Assembly: GCA_964453995.1 (NCBI GenBank)
Contig: CAYVQC010000001.1
Span: 83,924 to 147,923, forward strand
Length of the DNA: 64,000 nucleotides
Direction of reading: 5' to 3'
Source: SKVR01 sp964453995
GTDB lineage: Bacteria; Bacteroidota; Bacteroidia; Bacteroidales; UBA7960
Shown: one piece after another, positions 54,161-63,804 of the stretch
Numbering within the stretch: position 1 is the stretch's first letter
Layout: each line of letters starts with the position of its first letter
Made by a program: the position numbers and the translations under genes
The notes under the pieces: model-generated
What the model was told of the DNA's origin: nothing
Database searches by the model: none
Seen by the model: the letters and a program-made list of their open reading frames with translations, nothing else

Positions 54161-55138
54161 TTAGGGATTTGACAATCTTTTGCCATCAATATTCAAAAGA
54201 GGCAAAACATTGGTACCTTTTTCGTCAACAATAATCTTGTTGCCAAGCTTTGGCATGATGCGCTCCATCGTTTCCAGATAGAGTCGCTTGCGGGTTACTT
54301 CGGGAGCCCTTATAAATTCGGCATAAACCGAATTGAACCGTTCTGCTTCCCCTTTAGCAACGTTTACCCTGTTTAAAGCATAGGCATTGGCGAGTTCAAT
54401 GGTTTCCACTGCCTCTCCCCTTGCTCGTGGAATTACCCTGTTATACTCTGACTCAGCCTGGTTGATGAGGGTTTCGCGTTCCTGCTGCGCTTGGTTTACA
54501 GCATTAAAGGAAGGTTTTACAGGTTCCGGTGGATTTACATCTTGTAATACTACCTGGTCTATTCTTATACCATTTTCATATTCATCGCACATACGCTGCA
54601 AAAGAACTTCAACAGTAGAGGCAACTTCCTGACGGCCAATGGTAAGCACTTCATTTACGGTCCGATCGCCTACAATTTTCCTTACAGCAGCCTCCGACAT
54701 ATCACGCAGCGCATCTTCTGCATTGCGCACCCTGAACAGGAAGTTGTAGGAATCGATAATCCTGTATTGTACTACCCACTCCACATCGGCCAGGTTCAAA
54801 TCGCCGGTGAGCATAAGCGACTCGTCGGAAAAATCTCCGGTAGAATAACGGGTTCTCGTATCGGCGTTGGCCGTGCGAAAGCCAAACTCCTGTTTAAGTT
54901 GTCGTTGTACCGGAATCTTGTACATTTTCTCTATGCCAAGGGGCAGAATAAAATTAAGGCCTGGCTGAAGTGTGCGGTTGTATTCGCCCAGGAGTATAAC
55001 AACCCCTTCTTCTTCAGGTCCTATTGTTTTTACGGAAGTAAACAGTATTATTATACCAAGCAAAATGATCAGGACTTTCCTGATGTTTTTCCTGATCATG
55101 TAGATGTAATACTGCACTTGTTGTTCGGGTGTTCTCAT
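54161..55138 (-). CDS. hflK: HflK, SPFH/band 7 membrane protein
   Basis: The ATG at 55138 gives MRTPEQQVQYYIYMIRKN and 325 residues. Transmembrane helix (KVLIILLGIIILFTSVKTI), then band 7 domain with GEYNRTLQPGLNFILPLGIE, DVNPPEPVKPSFNAVNQAQQERE and ARGEAVETIELANAYALNRV. The Gly-rich N-terminus of E. coli HflK is absent, as usual outside Proteobacteria. First gene of hflKC. Confidence 0.92.
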   Translation of the reverse strand: MRTPEQQVQYYIYMIRKNIRKVLIILLGIIILFTSVKTIGPEEEGVVILLGEYNRTLQPGLNFILPLGIEKMYKIPVQRQLKQEFGFRTANADTRTRYSTGDFSDESLMLTGDLNLADVEWVVQYRIIDSYNFLFRVRNAEDALRDMSEAAVRKIVGDRTVNEVLTIGRQEVASTVEVLLQRMCDEYENGIRIDQVVLQDVNPPEPVKPSFNAVNQAQQERETLINQAESEYNRVIPRARGEAVETIELANAYALNRVNVAKGEAERFNSVYAEFIRAPEVTRKRLYLETMERIMPKLGNKIIVDEKGTNVLPLLNIDGKRLSNP

Positions 55139-55357
55139 AGAAATTGAATTAATAATGTAAATACCTGATATCTCAGCCAAGGTAAAACAAAAAAAAATTC
55201 TGGCAAAGCAATTTCAACGGATAGGAGAATGAATAGAAAGGTTGCGGGCAAAACATAGCAATGTACTGGATAACCCGACACACTAATGCCATAAATTATA
55301 TAGAAGACAAAGCACGTTTAAAATCGGCAAACACAAACACAGGCAAGGAAAAATGTT

Positions 55358-55365
55358 TAATTTTG
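55358..55365 (+). promoter_or_regulatory. -7 box 4 bases before coaW
   Basis: TAATTTTG, a TAnnTTTG match, ends 4 bases before the ATG at 55370, the same spacing as at the GWxTD gene. Confidence 0.35.
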
Positions 55366-55369
55366 AATT

Positions 55370-56191
55370 ATGATAATAGGAATAGATATAGGTGGAAGTA
55401 CCACAAAGATCGTGGGCTTACAAAACGATCAGCTTCTTGAGCCACTGTCTGTTGAAGCAAATGATCCTGTTGCTTCAGCATCCGGGGCTTTGGGCAAATT
55501 TTTAAATACAAATCAGATTTCTATCAGACAAATACATCTTATCAGGATGACCGGGGCCGGAGCCAGTTTTATCCATCAGGATATTTTAGGCATCCCGGTA
55601 GAAAAAGTAGAGGAATTTATTGCCCTAGGCCATGGGGGCTTGTTTTTATCAGGTCTGGAGAAAGCAGTAATTGTGAGCATGGGCACCGGAACTGCTATTG
55701 TAAAAGCCCATGGAAAATGCATTTCGCATATAGGAGGTACTGGTGTTGGTGGAGGAACCATTATGGGTTTGTCGAAAGCCATGTTGAACCAATCAGATTT
55801 TGACAATATTATAAGCCTTGCCGAAATCGGTGATCTAAGCCTTGTGGATCTCAGTATTGGCGATATTACAAAAGGTGATATCGGGAATCTTCCCCCTACC
55901 CTCACAGCATCCAATTTTGGAAAGATGAGTGATAAGGCAGGAAAGAATGACCTTCTGAGGGCAATCCTCAACATGGTATTTCAAACCATAGGTATGATGG
56001 CAGTGCTAGCAGCCAAAATTGAAAAGGACAAAAACATTGTAATGACAGGAAACCTGGTAAAGGTGGCACAGGCGCAGAAAACCTTTGGCGAATTGGCCAA
56101 GCTTTACAATGTAAGATTTCACACCCCTAAATATGCCCGTTACTGCACCGCAATAGGAGCTGCCATCAGTTATAAAACCCGGCCCAACTGA
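55370..56191 (+). CDS. coaW: Type II pantothenate kinase
   Basis: Phosphorylates pantothenate, the first step of CoA synthesis. ASKHA-fold: MIIGIDIGGSTTKIVGL, a long sequence with GTGTAIVKAHG and GGTGVGGGTIMGLSKAM, and MTGNLVKVAQAQKTF. The length of 273 fits type II (CoaW) rather than type I or III. No other CoA gene is adjacent; coaBC is 45 kb away. Confidence 0.9.
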   Translation: MIIGIDIGGSTTKIVGLQNDQLLEPLSVEANDPVASASGALGKFLNTNQISIRQIHLIRMTGAGASFIHQDILGIPVEKVEEFIALGHGGLFLSGLEKAVIVSMGTGTAIVKAHGKCISHIGGTGVGGGTIMGLSKAMLNQSDFDNIISLAEIGDLSLVDLSIGDITKGDIGNLPPTLTASNFGKMSDKAGKNDLLRAILNMVFQTIGMMAVLAAKIEKDKNIVMTGNLVKVAQAQKTFGELAKLYNVRFHTPKYARYCTAIGAAISYKTRPN

Positions 56192-56263
56192 TTTAAACAG
56201 GTTTGCTCCTTACTATACTGCAAACTGACATACCTCAAGAAAACCATAACAGTCGAATTAAAT

Positions 56264-56695
56264 ATGGATTCTGTTTTTATCCGCGATTATAAGCCAGAAG
56301 ATTATCCACAGGTAGAAAAACTTTGGGAAGCTACCGGACTTGGTGGAAAACTAAGAGGAGACACACAGGAAGTAATAGAAAGAAGCCTTACCCTTGGCGG
56401 AAGACTTATTATTGCTGAGAACAGCCACAAAGCTATAGTTGGAACCAGCTGGATAACCTATGATGGTCGCCGGTTGCATTTGCATCATTTGGGGGTGCTC
56501 CCTTCTTTCCAGCGAAAAGGAATTGGAAAAATGCTCACCTTAGAGTCAATTGCATTTGCCAGGAAAACCAATATCCAGATCAAACTTGAAGTACACAGAA
56601 CAAACAGGGGCGCGATCAATCTCTACACCTCGCTCGGATTTGATTCCCTGGGGGATTATCAGGTTTATATTATAAGAAACCTTAATCAGGTATAG
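56264..56695 (+). CDS. GNAT-family N-acetyltransferase
   Basis: A 143-residue single-domain GNAT. Motif A GVLPSFQRKGIGKMLTLESI binds acetyl-CoA, followed by EVHRTNRGAINLYTSLGFDSLGDYQVYI as motif B. Substrate unknown. 72 bases downstream of coaW on the same strand. Confidence 0.88.
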   Translation: MDSVFIRDYKPEDYPQVEKLWEATGLGGKLRGDTQEVIERSLTLGGRLIIAENSHKAIVGTSWITYDGRRLHLHHLGVLPSFQRKGIGKMLTLESIAFARKTNIQIKLEVHRTNRGAINLYTSLGFDSLGDYQVYIIRNLNQV

Positions 56696-57026
56696 CAATT
56701 TGGTTAATTCACTTAACATGAAAATGTAGACATTTTCCACAATCTGATTCTGTAGAAAAAAAACATCATTTGGGCAGCCTTAAAACTGTCTTTGTTAATT
56801 TATTATTAAATATTTCGACCTAAGGGAAACCCGCAAAGCCCAATAAAAATAAAAGTACTTTCCTTCAATCTGTTAGCAAATACATTTATTTTAGTAGAAT
56901 AAAACAGGTAAGTAAAATCCCATCTGCAAATTTCGGGGTTAAACGCTATTTTTTATTGCTTAGCAAATGATTATATTTGATTAAATACCAATTTAAAATA
57001 GTAATACACCTTACATTTGTTTAATT
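56696..57026 (+). promoter_or_regulatory. Intergenic region upstream of the polysaccharide locus, two -7 boxes
   Basis: A 331-base AT-rich stretch with no gene. It has two exact TAnnTTTG matches: TATATTTG (56972-56979) and TACATTTG (57012-57019), the second ending 7 bases before the ATG at 57027. It probably carries the promoter of the exopolysaccharide genes. No transcription-antitermination UpxY-type gene is nearby. Confidence 0.4.
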
Positions 57027-58481
57027 ATGCTAAAACCTCTCACATTATTCGACAACCTGAAAAAACTTGAAACAAGGTACAAATTAGACTTAAAATGGCT
57101 CTTAAATGTTGTTGAGTTTATTACCGTTATTCTTGTTATCCCTTTTTCATTCTTTCTTACAAGAATAACACTTCTTCCCGATAACTCATGGAACTTTAAT
57201 TTTTGGCAATTTTCTACTTATACTTTTTTCTTTGTTTTTCTGTGGTTTGTTCTGTCGCAGGTTACCTCCATGGCAATGCTCCCAAGGGCTCAAAGATATA
57301 TAAGTGCAATGCTTCTGTTTTTAAGAGGCTACTTTTTTATCTTTCTGAGTTTGGTAATAATCAAATACGCCCTGAATCTGTATGACATTCCACTCACACT
57401 GATCTTTATTCACGCCAACCTAAGTTTTCTAATAACACTGGGGTTAAGGCTGCTGACAATCCACTTTCTGCGTATATACAGAATCAATGGATACAATTTG
57501 AGAAACATTGTTATTATTGGCGATTCCTGTGCCCACCAGATCATTGATAAACTCCACAACCAAAAAGATTGGGGTTTTAATATCAGAGCCATTATAACAA
57601 AATCTGAATTTTTGAAAAGGAAATTTGGAGAACACATACCGATAATGTCTGGAGCGGAAAACCTATCTTACGTGTTGGAAAGCCAGGTAGTAGATGAGGT
57701 TTTTTATTGCAAAAAAAGACTTGAGAAATCAGAATTAAGAAAAATGTCAAGGCTTGCCAACGAAATTGGAGTAGTCTTACGTGTACAGTATAATGTTTCG
57801 ACCCTGGCTCCAGAGGAAGTTCAGTTGAAAACGCTCAATGAAGCAGGAAAACTCACATTGGTTGATATTCCCTCACGAAAACTGGCACACGATATAAAAA
57901 CCGTTACCGACATTGTATTTTCGTCTGTTGCCTTAATCTTGCTTTCTCCTGTTTTTCTTGTGCTTGCCGGACTAATTAAACTTACCTCTGATGGGCCGGT
58001 ATTTTTCGCCCAGGAAAGAGTCGGTTTGAGAGGCCGAAAGTTCAAGCTTTATAAGTTTCGCACCATGGTAACCAATGCCGAAAAGTTGCTCGAAAAACTT
58101 CGTGAGAAAAACGAAATGGATGGCCCTACCTTTAAGCTTGCCAATGATCCAAGGATTACCCCATTGGGAAAAATTCTCCGCAAAACAGGTCTTGATGAAC
58201 TACCTCAACTTTATAATGTAGTGCGTGGCGAAATGTCATTGATAGGACCTCGTCCACCACTTGAATCAGAAGTAGCCCAATATGAAAGGTGGCAGTTGCG
58301 CAGGCTTTCTGTAAAACCAGGAATAACCTGTACATGGCAAATCATGCCGCATCGCAATGATATTAAGTTTGAGAAGTGGATGCGCATGGACCTCAACTAT
58401 ATTGACAACTGGACTCTGACTAAAGATGTGAAACTAATATTCAAAACCATTCACTCAATGATATTTGCCACCGGCAGATAA
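57027..58481 (+). CDS. Undecaprenyl-phosphate sugar-1-phosphate transferase (exopolysaccharide initiating enzyme)
   Basis: Starts polysaccharide repeat units on undecaprenyl phosphate. N-terminal part: about four transmembrane helices (about 30-160). A CoA-binding-like domain (about 165-260) with NIVIIGDSCA. The catalytic C-terminal domain shows a hydrophobic helix (FSSVALILLSPVFLVLAGLI), GLRGRKFKLYKFRTM, ITPLGKILRKTGLDELPQLYNVVRGEMSLIGPRPP and a final WTLTKDVKLIFKT, all family hallmarks (WcaJ/WbaP). Sugar specificity not deducible. First gene of the locus. Confidence 0.93.
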   Translation: MLKPLTLFDNLKKLETRYKLDLKWLLNVVEFITVILVIPFSFFLTRITLLPDNSWNFNFWQFSTYTFFFVFLWFVLSQVTSMAMLPRAQRYISAMLLFLRGYFFIFLSLVIIKYALNLYDIPLTLIFIHANLSFLITLGLRLLTIHFLRIYRINGYNLRNIVIIGDSCAHQIIDKLHNQKDWGFNIRAIITKSEFLKRKFGEHIPIMSGAENLSYVLESQVVDEVFYCKKRLEKSELRKMSRLANEIGVVLRVQYNVSTLAPEEVQLKTLNEAGKLTLVDIPSRKLAHDIKTVTDIVFSSVALILLSPVFLVLAGLIKLTSDGPVFFAQERVGLRGRKFKLYKFRTMVTNAEKLLEKLREKNEMDGPTFKLANDPRITPLGKILRKTGLDELPQLYNVVRGEMSLIGPRPPLESEVAQYERWQLRRLSVKPGITCTWQIMPHRNDIKFEKWMRMDLNYIDNWTLTKDVKLIFKTIHSMIFATGR

Positions 58482-58604
58482 AATGTGAAAGGATAAGAGT
58501 TCGAAGGGTATGCGGATTATCGGCTCCCTGCATTCATTCTTACTTTAGACAGACCAAAACGAAACAGGATCATATGCTCTAATGAAGACTACCCTAACAT
58601 GAAA

Positions 58605-58662
58605 AATCGCAAAAAAGCAGTAGTGGGTGACCACGAGAGATATGAGCCGCTTTTTTGCGATT
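58605..58662. terminator. Bidirectional terminator after the sugar transferase
   Basis: A 14-bp stem AATCGCAAAAAAGC (58605-58618) and GCTTTTTTGCGATT (58649-58662) with an inner GTGG/CCAC hairpin with GTGA loop. It lies between convergent genes ending at 58481 (+) and 58692 (-). Confidence 0.75.
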
Positions 58663-58691
58663 CTTTCTTAGGGTAAGCTTGTTCAAATAGG

Positions 58692-59675
58692 TTAAATCCA
58701 GGGAAGAATAAAAAGCATATAATAGATAAGTGCTATCGTTTCGCGGGCTGCATAAGCATACCTGCTTTGCCATGTAGCCTGCATGTTTGAATCGGGAACT
58801 GAAATTACACCCACATTAGTAAAATCTCCTAAAATACTGTTATAAACCAACCATGTCCGCCGTGAGTGATAATCAGTACTTATTACATTTATTGCAGTAC
58901 TGGCAAAATCATTTTCCAGCATCCAATCCTTTAACGACAGCGCATTACCATATGTACGCCTTTTCTTCGGGTACCGGTTGCTTACGGCTATTATCTTTTC
59001 TTCATCGATCCCCCTCGAAACAAAATAATGAGAAGCCAGCTGGGCATACGATTCAGCCAGGATATTCAAACGATCACGACCAAATGGACGCCCCTTATCA
59101 ACAAAACGTGAAGTTTCTGTATTGATAAGACTATTATCATTTACAGAAACCTTGTGAATGAGGAGGTTTCTATCTCCCTCCAGGCCTACATCATCATTTT
59201 TAAACTGGATCATCAATGAATCAATATCGGTGATATCACCCTCCCACATGAACTTAAAAAAACCGTCATTTTCGTGGCTTCGGTATTCGGCCACAGGTAA
59301 ATTATTGATCCACAATACAAAAAGAGCTGAATCAGTTCTGCCCAGTGAAGACTCTGCATGAATCTCAATACTATGTTGATTAGAACCCGCTTGATGATGA
59401 TGGCCTAACTGAGGATGAAAAATAAGAAAAGAGTTGATATATAACGTAATGCTTTCACTGAACATACTTCCTGTAATGAGCATTTTTTCGTAATTACCTG
59501 AAATAAATTCATCATAGGCATGCTGCAATCCTGCAAAAGGCATCCAGCCTTCCACAACCAGAGTACGCGCGGATAGTTTTTTTTGGTACGAGAGATACCC
59601 CGGCACAAACAATACTATCATTGCAAACAGCAATACCAGAACCAATAATATTAGTACAACTCTTTTCTTTCTCAT
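58692..59675 (-). CDS. ElyC/SanA-type (DUF218-like) membrane protein with carbohydrate-module-like insertion
   Basis: One N-terminal transmembrane helix (about 5-26). The flanking parts, residues 36-70 (TLVVEGWMPFAGLQHAYDEF, MLITGS) and 200-290 (RTYGNALSLKDWML, VISTDYHSRRTWLVY), fit the DUF218 fold of ElyC/SanA/YdcF proteins. Between them, residues about 102-180 look like a Ca-dependent carbohydrate-binding module of the CBM60 type: IEIHAESSLG, then a beta unit ending IQFKNDDV..GDRNLLIHKVSVN, closely matching the pattern FxNDxxxxxxDRNLxVxxIxV. The combination is unusual. The protein is encoded in a polysaccharide locus, divergent from wecG. Confidence 0.7.
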   Translation of the reverse strand: MRKKRVVLILLVLVLLFAMIVLFVPGYLSYQKKLSARTLVVEGWMPFAGLQHAYDEFISGNYEKMLITGSMFSESITLYINSFLIFHPQLGHHHQAGSNQHSIEIHAESSLGRTDSALFVLWINNLPVAEYRSHENDGFFKFMWEGDITDIDSLMIQFKNDDVGLEGDRNLLIHKVSVNDNSLINTETSRFVDKGRPFGRDRLNILAESYAQLASHYFVSRGIDEEKIIAVSNRYPKKRRTYGNALSLKDWMLENDFASTAINVISTDYHSRRTWLVYNSILGDFTNVGVISVPDSNMQATWQSRYAYAARETIALIYYMLFILPWI

Positions 59676-59836
59676 TCCGGCTGAAATTTTACTGCTTGTG
59701 GGGAAACAATTTCATTCATATTCCCGGTTTAGTGCAGTTACAAATGACAAGTATTTTTATTACAGTCAAAGTTAATTTGTTAATTTTAATTCTTCAAAGA
59801 ATCAAAATCATTCAAATCAGCTAAATTTAGTTTATT

Positions 59837-60574
59837 GTGAGATCACAGTTTTTCAATATAAACATGGATGTTATTGACCAGCAACAGGTTTTTGCATTAT
59901 GCGAAAATATGTTCAAGTCAACACAAACCCATACTTTGTATTTTTTAAATGCTCACTGCTTTAATGTTGCGCAAAAAAACAGAGCATACCATGAAGCCTT
60001 AATGCAATCAGACCTATTACTGAATGACGGCATGGGGTTAAAGCTGGGTTCATATTTTGCCGGTTTCAGATTTAAAGAAAACCTCAATGGTACCGACCTG
60101 ATACCCAAATTACTGGCACTTGCGGCACATCAAAATCGTAAGGTATTTTTCCTGGGAGCAAAACAGGGTGTGGCAAAAAAAGCCGCAGAGAATGTGAAGA
60201 TGAAAATTGAGAACCTCCAAATCTCGGGATACCACTCAGGGTATTTTGACAGGAAACAGGAACAGGCTCTTATAGAAGCTATTACCGGCCAAAATACCGA
60301 CATCCTTGTTATTGGCATGGGTGTGCCCAGACAGGAAATATGGGCGCACCAAAACAAAGAAAAGCTTAAAGGAGTGAAATTGATCATTGCCGGTGGTGCG
60401 ATACTCGATTTTTTGTCTGGAGAAATAAGCAGAGCCCCTGCATGGATGCGTAAAACAGGTACTGAATGGGTTTACAGACTTATGCTGGAGCCCGGAAGGA
60501 TGTGGCGGAGATATCTGATAGGAAATTTTCTATTTTTCTACCATATTATTCGATTAAAATTAAATTATGATTAA
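59837..60574 (+). CDS. WecG/TagA/CpsF family glycosyltransferase
   Basis: Adds a sugar (often ManNAc or similar) to a lipid-linked intermediate. The start is GTG at 59837, giving VRSQFFNINMDVIDQ; an ATG at 59864 would cut the conserved first beta strand. Typical blocks: FLNAHCFNVAQKN, LLNDGMGLKLG, NGTDLIPKL, VFFLGAKQGV, IGMGVPRQEIWAHQNK, AGGAILDFLSGEISRAPAWMRKTGTEWVYRL, near the C-terminus. Length 245 fits. Confidence 0.92.
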   Translation: MRSQFFNINMDVIDQQQVFALCENMFKSTQTHTLYFLNAHCFNVAQKNRAYHEALMQSDLLLNDGMGLKLGSYFAGFRFKENLNGTDLIPKLLALAAHQNRKVFFLGAKQGVAKKAAENVKMKIENLQISGYHSGYFDRKQEQALIEAITGQNTDILVIGMGVPRQEIWAHQNKEKLKGVKLIIAGGAILDFLSGEISRAPAWMRKTGTEWVYRLMLEPGRMWRRYLIGNFLFFYHIIRLKLNYD

Positions 60575-60601
60575 TTAGACCTGCTAATTTTTATTTTTGA
60601 C

Positions 60602-60609
60602 TACATTTG
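60602..60609 (+). promoter_or_regulatory. -7 box upstream of gmd
   Basis: TACATTTG, a TAnnTTTG match, 103 bases before the gmd ATG and just after wecG ends. May provide internal transcription. No -33 TTG at the right distance. Confidence 0.35.
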
Positions 60610-60712
60610 CTGATTATTCTAAAAAAAATTCGGTTTTAAATGACTGTAAACGTTAACCAACGAAGATTCAAATAGCCGGATTAGTTTTCATTATTTTCTA
60701 AAAAATACCAGA

Positions 60713-61759
60713 ATGAGTAAGAAAGTTGCATTGATCTCAGGAATAACAGGACAGGATGGTTCTTACCTTACAGAGTTATTGCTTGAAAAAGGTTATGAAG
60801 TTCATGGAATTATAAGAAGAGCCAGTTCATTTAATACCTTCCGCATTGATCATTTATATAACAATAAGGATCTTCTCAATGAAAGATTCTTTTTACATTA
60901 CGGAGATCTCACCGATTCAAGTAACCTCAACAGGTTAGTGGAGAAGATAAGACCAGACGAGATATACAACCTTGGAGCCCAAAGTCATGTGCAGGTTTCT
61001 TTTGAAGTACCTGAGTATACAGCAGAGGTAGATGGCATTGGTACCCTTCGTTTCCTGGATGCAATAAAAGAAACAGGTATCAAAACCAGGTTCTACCAGG
61101 CCTCTACATCCGAATTGTACGGCCTGGTCCAAGAAGTACCCCAAACCGAAAAGACCCCTTTCTACCCCAGGAGTCCTTATGCAGCTGCAAAGCTTTATGC
61201 ATATTGGATTGTGGTCAATTACCGCGAAGCTTACAACCTGTTTGCCTGCAATGGAATCCTGTTTAATCATGAAAGTGAAAGAAGGGGAAAAACATTTGTA
61301 ACCCGTAAAATCAGTGTGGGAGTTTCCAGGATTATGGCTGGTTTCGATGAAAAGCTAACCCTTGGTAATCTGGATGCAAAACGCGACTGGGGTTATGCTC
61401 CTGAATATGTGGAAGGAATGTGGAGAATGCTCCAGGTTGACACCCCTGAAGACTTTGTTTTGGCCACAAACGAAACCCATACCGTTCGCGAATTTATTGA
61501 AGAATCGTTTAGAGTACTTGGCGATGAGATTGCATGGGAAGGTGATGGTATTAACGAAATCGGCCGACTCAAATCATCAGGCAAAGAAGTTGTTGGGATC
61601 AACCCAAAGTATTTCAGGCCCACCGAAGTAGACCTCCTCATTGGCGATTATTCAAAAGCTAAAGAAAAACTTGGCTGGGAGCCCAAAACCAAATTCAAAG
61701 ATCTTGTAAAAGTTATGGTTGAGGCCGACTACAAAAAAGCCAAGGTAAGAAGTGCTTAA
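60713..61759 (+). CDS. gmd: GDP-mannose 4,6-dehydratase
   Basis: Converts GDP-D-mannose to GDP-4-keto-6-deoxy-mannose, first step to GDP-L-fucose. NAD(P)-binding GITGQDGSYLTELLLEKGYEVHGI, the catalytic STSELYG, the YxxxK in SPYAAAK, NHESERRGKTFVTRKI, and GNLDAKRDWGYAPEYVEGMW. Length 348 is standard. Followed by fcl 117 bases downstream. Confidence 0.97.
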   Translation: MSKKVALISGITGQDGSYLTELLLEKGYEVHGIIRRASSFNTFRIDHLYNNKDLLNERFFLHYGDLTDSSNLNRLVEKIRPDEIYNLGAQSHVQVSFEVPEYTAEVDGIGTLRFLDAIKETGIKTRFYQASTSELYGLVQEVPQTEKTPFYPRSPYAAAKLYAYWIVVNYREAYNLFACNGILFNHESERRGKTFVTRKISVGVSRIMAGFDEKLTLGNLDAKRDWGYAPEYVEGMWRMLQVDTPEDFVLATNETHTVREFIEESFRVLGDEIAWEGDGINEIGRLKSSGKEVVGINPKYFRPTEVDLLIGDYSKAKEKLGWEPKTKFKDLVKVMVEADYKKAKVRSA

Positions 61760-61876
61760 TCATTTGATTTTTTTCTGTAGCCCTCTTGAGAACAAACAAA
61801 TGACTGCTTTTTCCCCTTATCACCACGCAATCACAGGTCTATAGACTTATCCATTATCAATATTTACCCATAAAGA

Positions 61877-62965
61877 ATGAATAAAGAAAAAAAGATTTAT
61901 ATAGCCGGCCATAGAGGCATGGTGGGTTCGGCTATTCTGCGCCAACTGCAATCAGAAGGATTTGAAAATTTTGTTTTAAAAAGTTCCGGTGAATTGGATC
62001 TTAGAAATCAGGCTCAGGTTGAAAAGTTCTTCAAACAAGAAAAACCCGACTATGTATTTCTTGCAGCAGCAAAAGTAGGCGGTATTATTGCCAATAATAC
62101 ATACAGAGCAGAGTTCTTGTATGACAATCTCATGATCCAGAACAATGTGATTCATGCTGCCCATCAAAACGGAGCCAGCAAACTGCTGTTTCTGGGAAGC
62201 TCCTGCATCTATCCAAAACTTGCCCCCCAGCCATTAAAAGAAGAGTACCTGCTCACAAGCCCATTGGAATACACCAATGAACCATATGCAATAGCAAAAA
62301 TTGCCGGAATCAAAATGTGCGAGAATTACTTCAGGCAGTATGGTAGCAATTTTATTTCTGTAATGCCTACCAATCTTTATGGCCCCAACGACAACTATGA
62401 CCTGGAGAAATCTCATGTTTTGCCTGCACTGATCAGGAAAATGCATCTGGGAAAAAGTATCATGACTAATGATTGGCAAGCCATTCGACATGATCTTAAT
62501 CAGAATCCCATAACAGGCATATCCGGAGAAAACAGTGAGGAGCAAATATTGGCTGTACTGGCCAGATTTGGCATAAAGCGCATGGATAACCCGGTTGGAA
62601 ATCAAAGCCTTGTTAGCATCGAGCTATGGGGAACTGGACAGGTATACCGGGAGTTTCTTCATGTGGAAGATATGGCAGATGCCTGCGTTTATATCATGAA
62701 AGAAACTGAAGCGGATCAGTTGTATAATACACTAAAGCAGACCCACATCAACATTGGTACCGGTGAGGATATTACCATTAAGCAACTTGCTGATCTGATT
62801 AAAGAAATAACCGGTTATACCGGGCAAATACTCTGGGACGAAAGTAAACCTGATGGTACACCCCGCAAGCAGCTTGATGTTTCTCTTATTCACTCAATGA
62901 ATTGGAAGAATAGGATCGGCCTGAAAGAAGGCATAAGATCAGTTTACGAAGCATACATCAGCTAA
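61877..62965 (+). CDS. fcl: GDP-L-fucose synthase
   Basis: Epimerase/reductase that completes GDP-L-fucose. N-terminal GHRGMVGSAILRQL, KVGGIIANN, GSSCIYPKLAPQPLKEEY, the catalytic YxxxK (YAIAK), and TNLYGPNDNYD. An insertion near residues 210-245 compared with the E. coli enzyme gives a length of 362 against about 320; I believe this form is common in Bacteroidota. With gmd it forms a complete GDP-fucose pathway. Confidence 0.95.
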   Translation: MNKEKKIYIAGHRGMVGSAILRQLQSEGFENFVLKSSGELDLRNQAQVEKFFKQEKPDYVFLAAAKVGGIIANNTYRAEFLYDNLMIQNNVIHAAHQNGASKLLFLGSSCIYPKLAPQPLKEEYLLTSPLEYTNEPYAIAKIAGIKMCENYFRQYGSNFISVMPTNLYGPNDNYDLEKSHVLPALIRKMHLGKSIMTNDWQAIRHDLNQNPITGISGENSEEQILAVLARFGIKRMDNPVGNQSLVSIELWGTGQVYREFLHVEDMADACVYIMKETEADQLYNTLKQTHINIGTGEDITIKQLADLIKEITGYTGQILWDESKPDGTPRKQLDVSLIHSMNWKNRIGLKEGIRSVYEAYIS

Positions 62966-63804
62966 AGACAGATTCGCAGCATACCCTTTTTGTTTGCTGA
63001 AAAACCAAAGAAAAAAAGCAGGAGCCCACACTCCTGCTTTTTTTATGTGAACCAGGAGAAACAACATCGAATTTAAGTTGCCAAGTAATGACATAGAAGG
63101 CCGTATATTTACCTAAGAAATAGTCGCAAAAGAAGATTGTTGACTTATTATTATTGAAATATTTCTCCAATACACCTCCCCTTATCATCTTAAATATTTA
63201 ATCATCAGCTATTTACACCAGCCATGTTTTAGGATAAAACAAAGTTTCCCTGGTAAACTTCTGCTCCCTGCCAAATTATTCTCTTAAGCTTTTTTTACAA
63301 ATATGTCTGATCGTCAGGATATTAAAACGCACGTTTACTATATATAAACCTGCAATAGATAACAGGAGATTTTACTTATAAAAATATCGAAAAAATACTA
63401 GGCAAATGGTAAAAAAATGATCATAACTTTACTCGAAAGCATTGTTCTCTAGAGGTTTTGGTTGTGTTGGCAATATAATTATGTTCATGATAAAATATTA
63501 ATGTTTCATGGTATCCTGTTTTTTTGCTTACGGCTCATTTTGGACCGTTTCGTGTGAAATCAGACTAAAACAAACCAAAATTCTACGAAAAATTTCGATA
63601 ATAGGTTTCGCTTTAAAAAAAATATTGCTTGCTAATGAAATCACCTAGACCTTTAACCGAGAATACCGATGATAACACTCCGGAAAATAACACCATCATT
63701 GCCCCCCTAAGTTATTGCAATCAACTGCATAACACCTTATTATGATCCCTCAAAACAACTTGCTGTAAAGCCAATCAGTTACTTACAATTCAATCTTCAA
63801 TGTT
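62966..63804. other. Long intergenic region between fcl and a truncated exported gene
   Basis: Apart from the terminator at 63011-63044, an 839-base AT-rich stretch with no clear gene. A short ORF (36 aa, 63635-63745) is possible but has no recognisable feature. No exact TAnnTTTG match on the plus strand was seen; TAACTTTA at about 63424-63431 is a near match. Its size suggests a long regulatory leader. Confidence 0.35.
63011..63044. terminator. Bidirectional rho-independent terminator after fcl
   Basis: A perfect 14-bp stem A7-GCAGGAG (63011-63024) and CTCCTGC-T7 (63031-63044) with loop CCCACA. It ends the polysaccharide operon at fcl. Confidence 0.93.

Noticed and set aside
63635..63745. 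36-aa ORF upstream of the truncated exported gene
   Set aside because: It has no signal, no domain and no convincing start region; length is within chance expectation.
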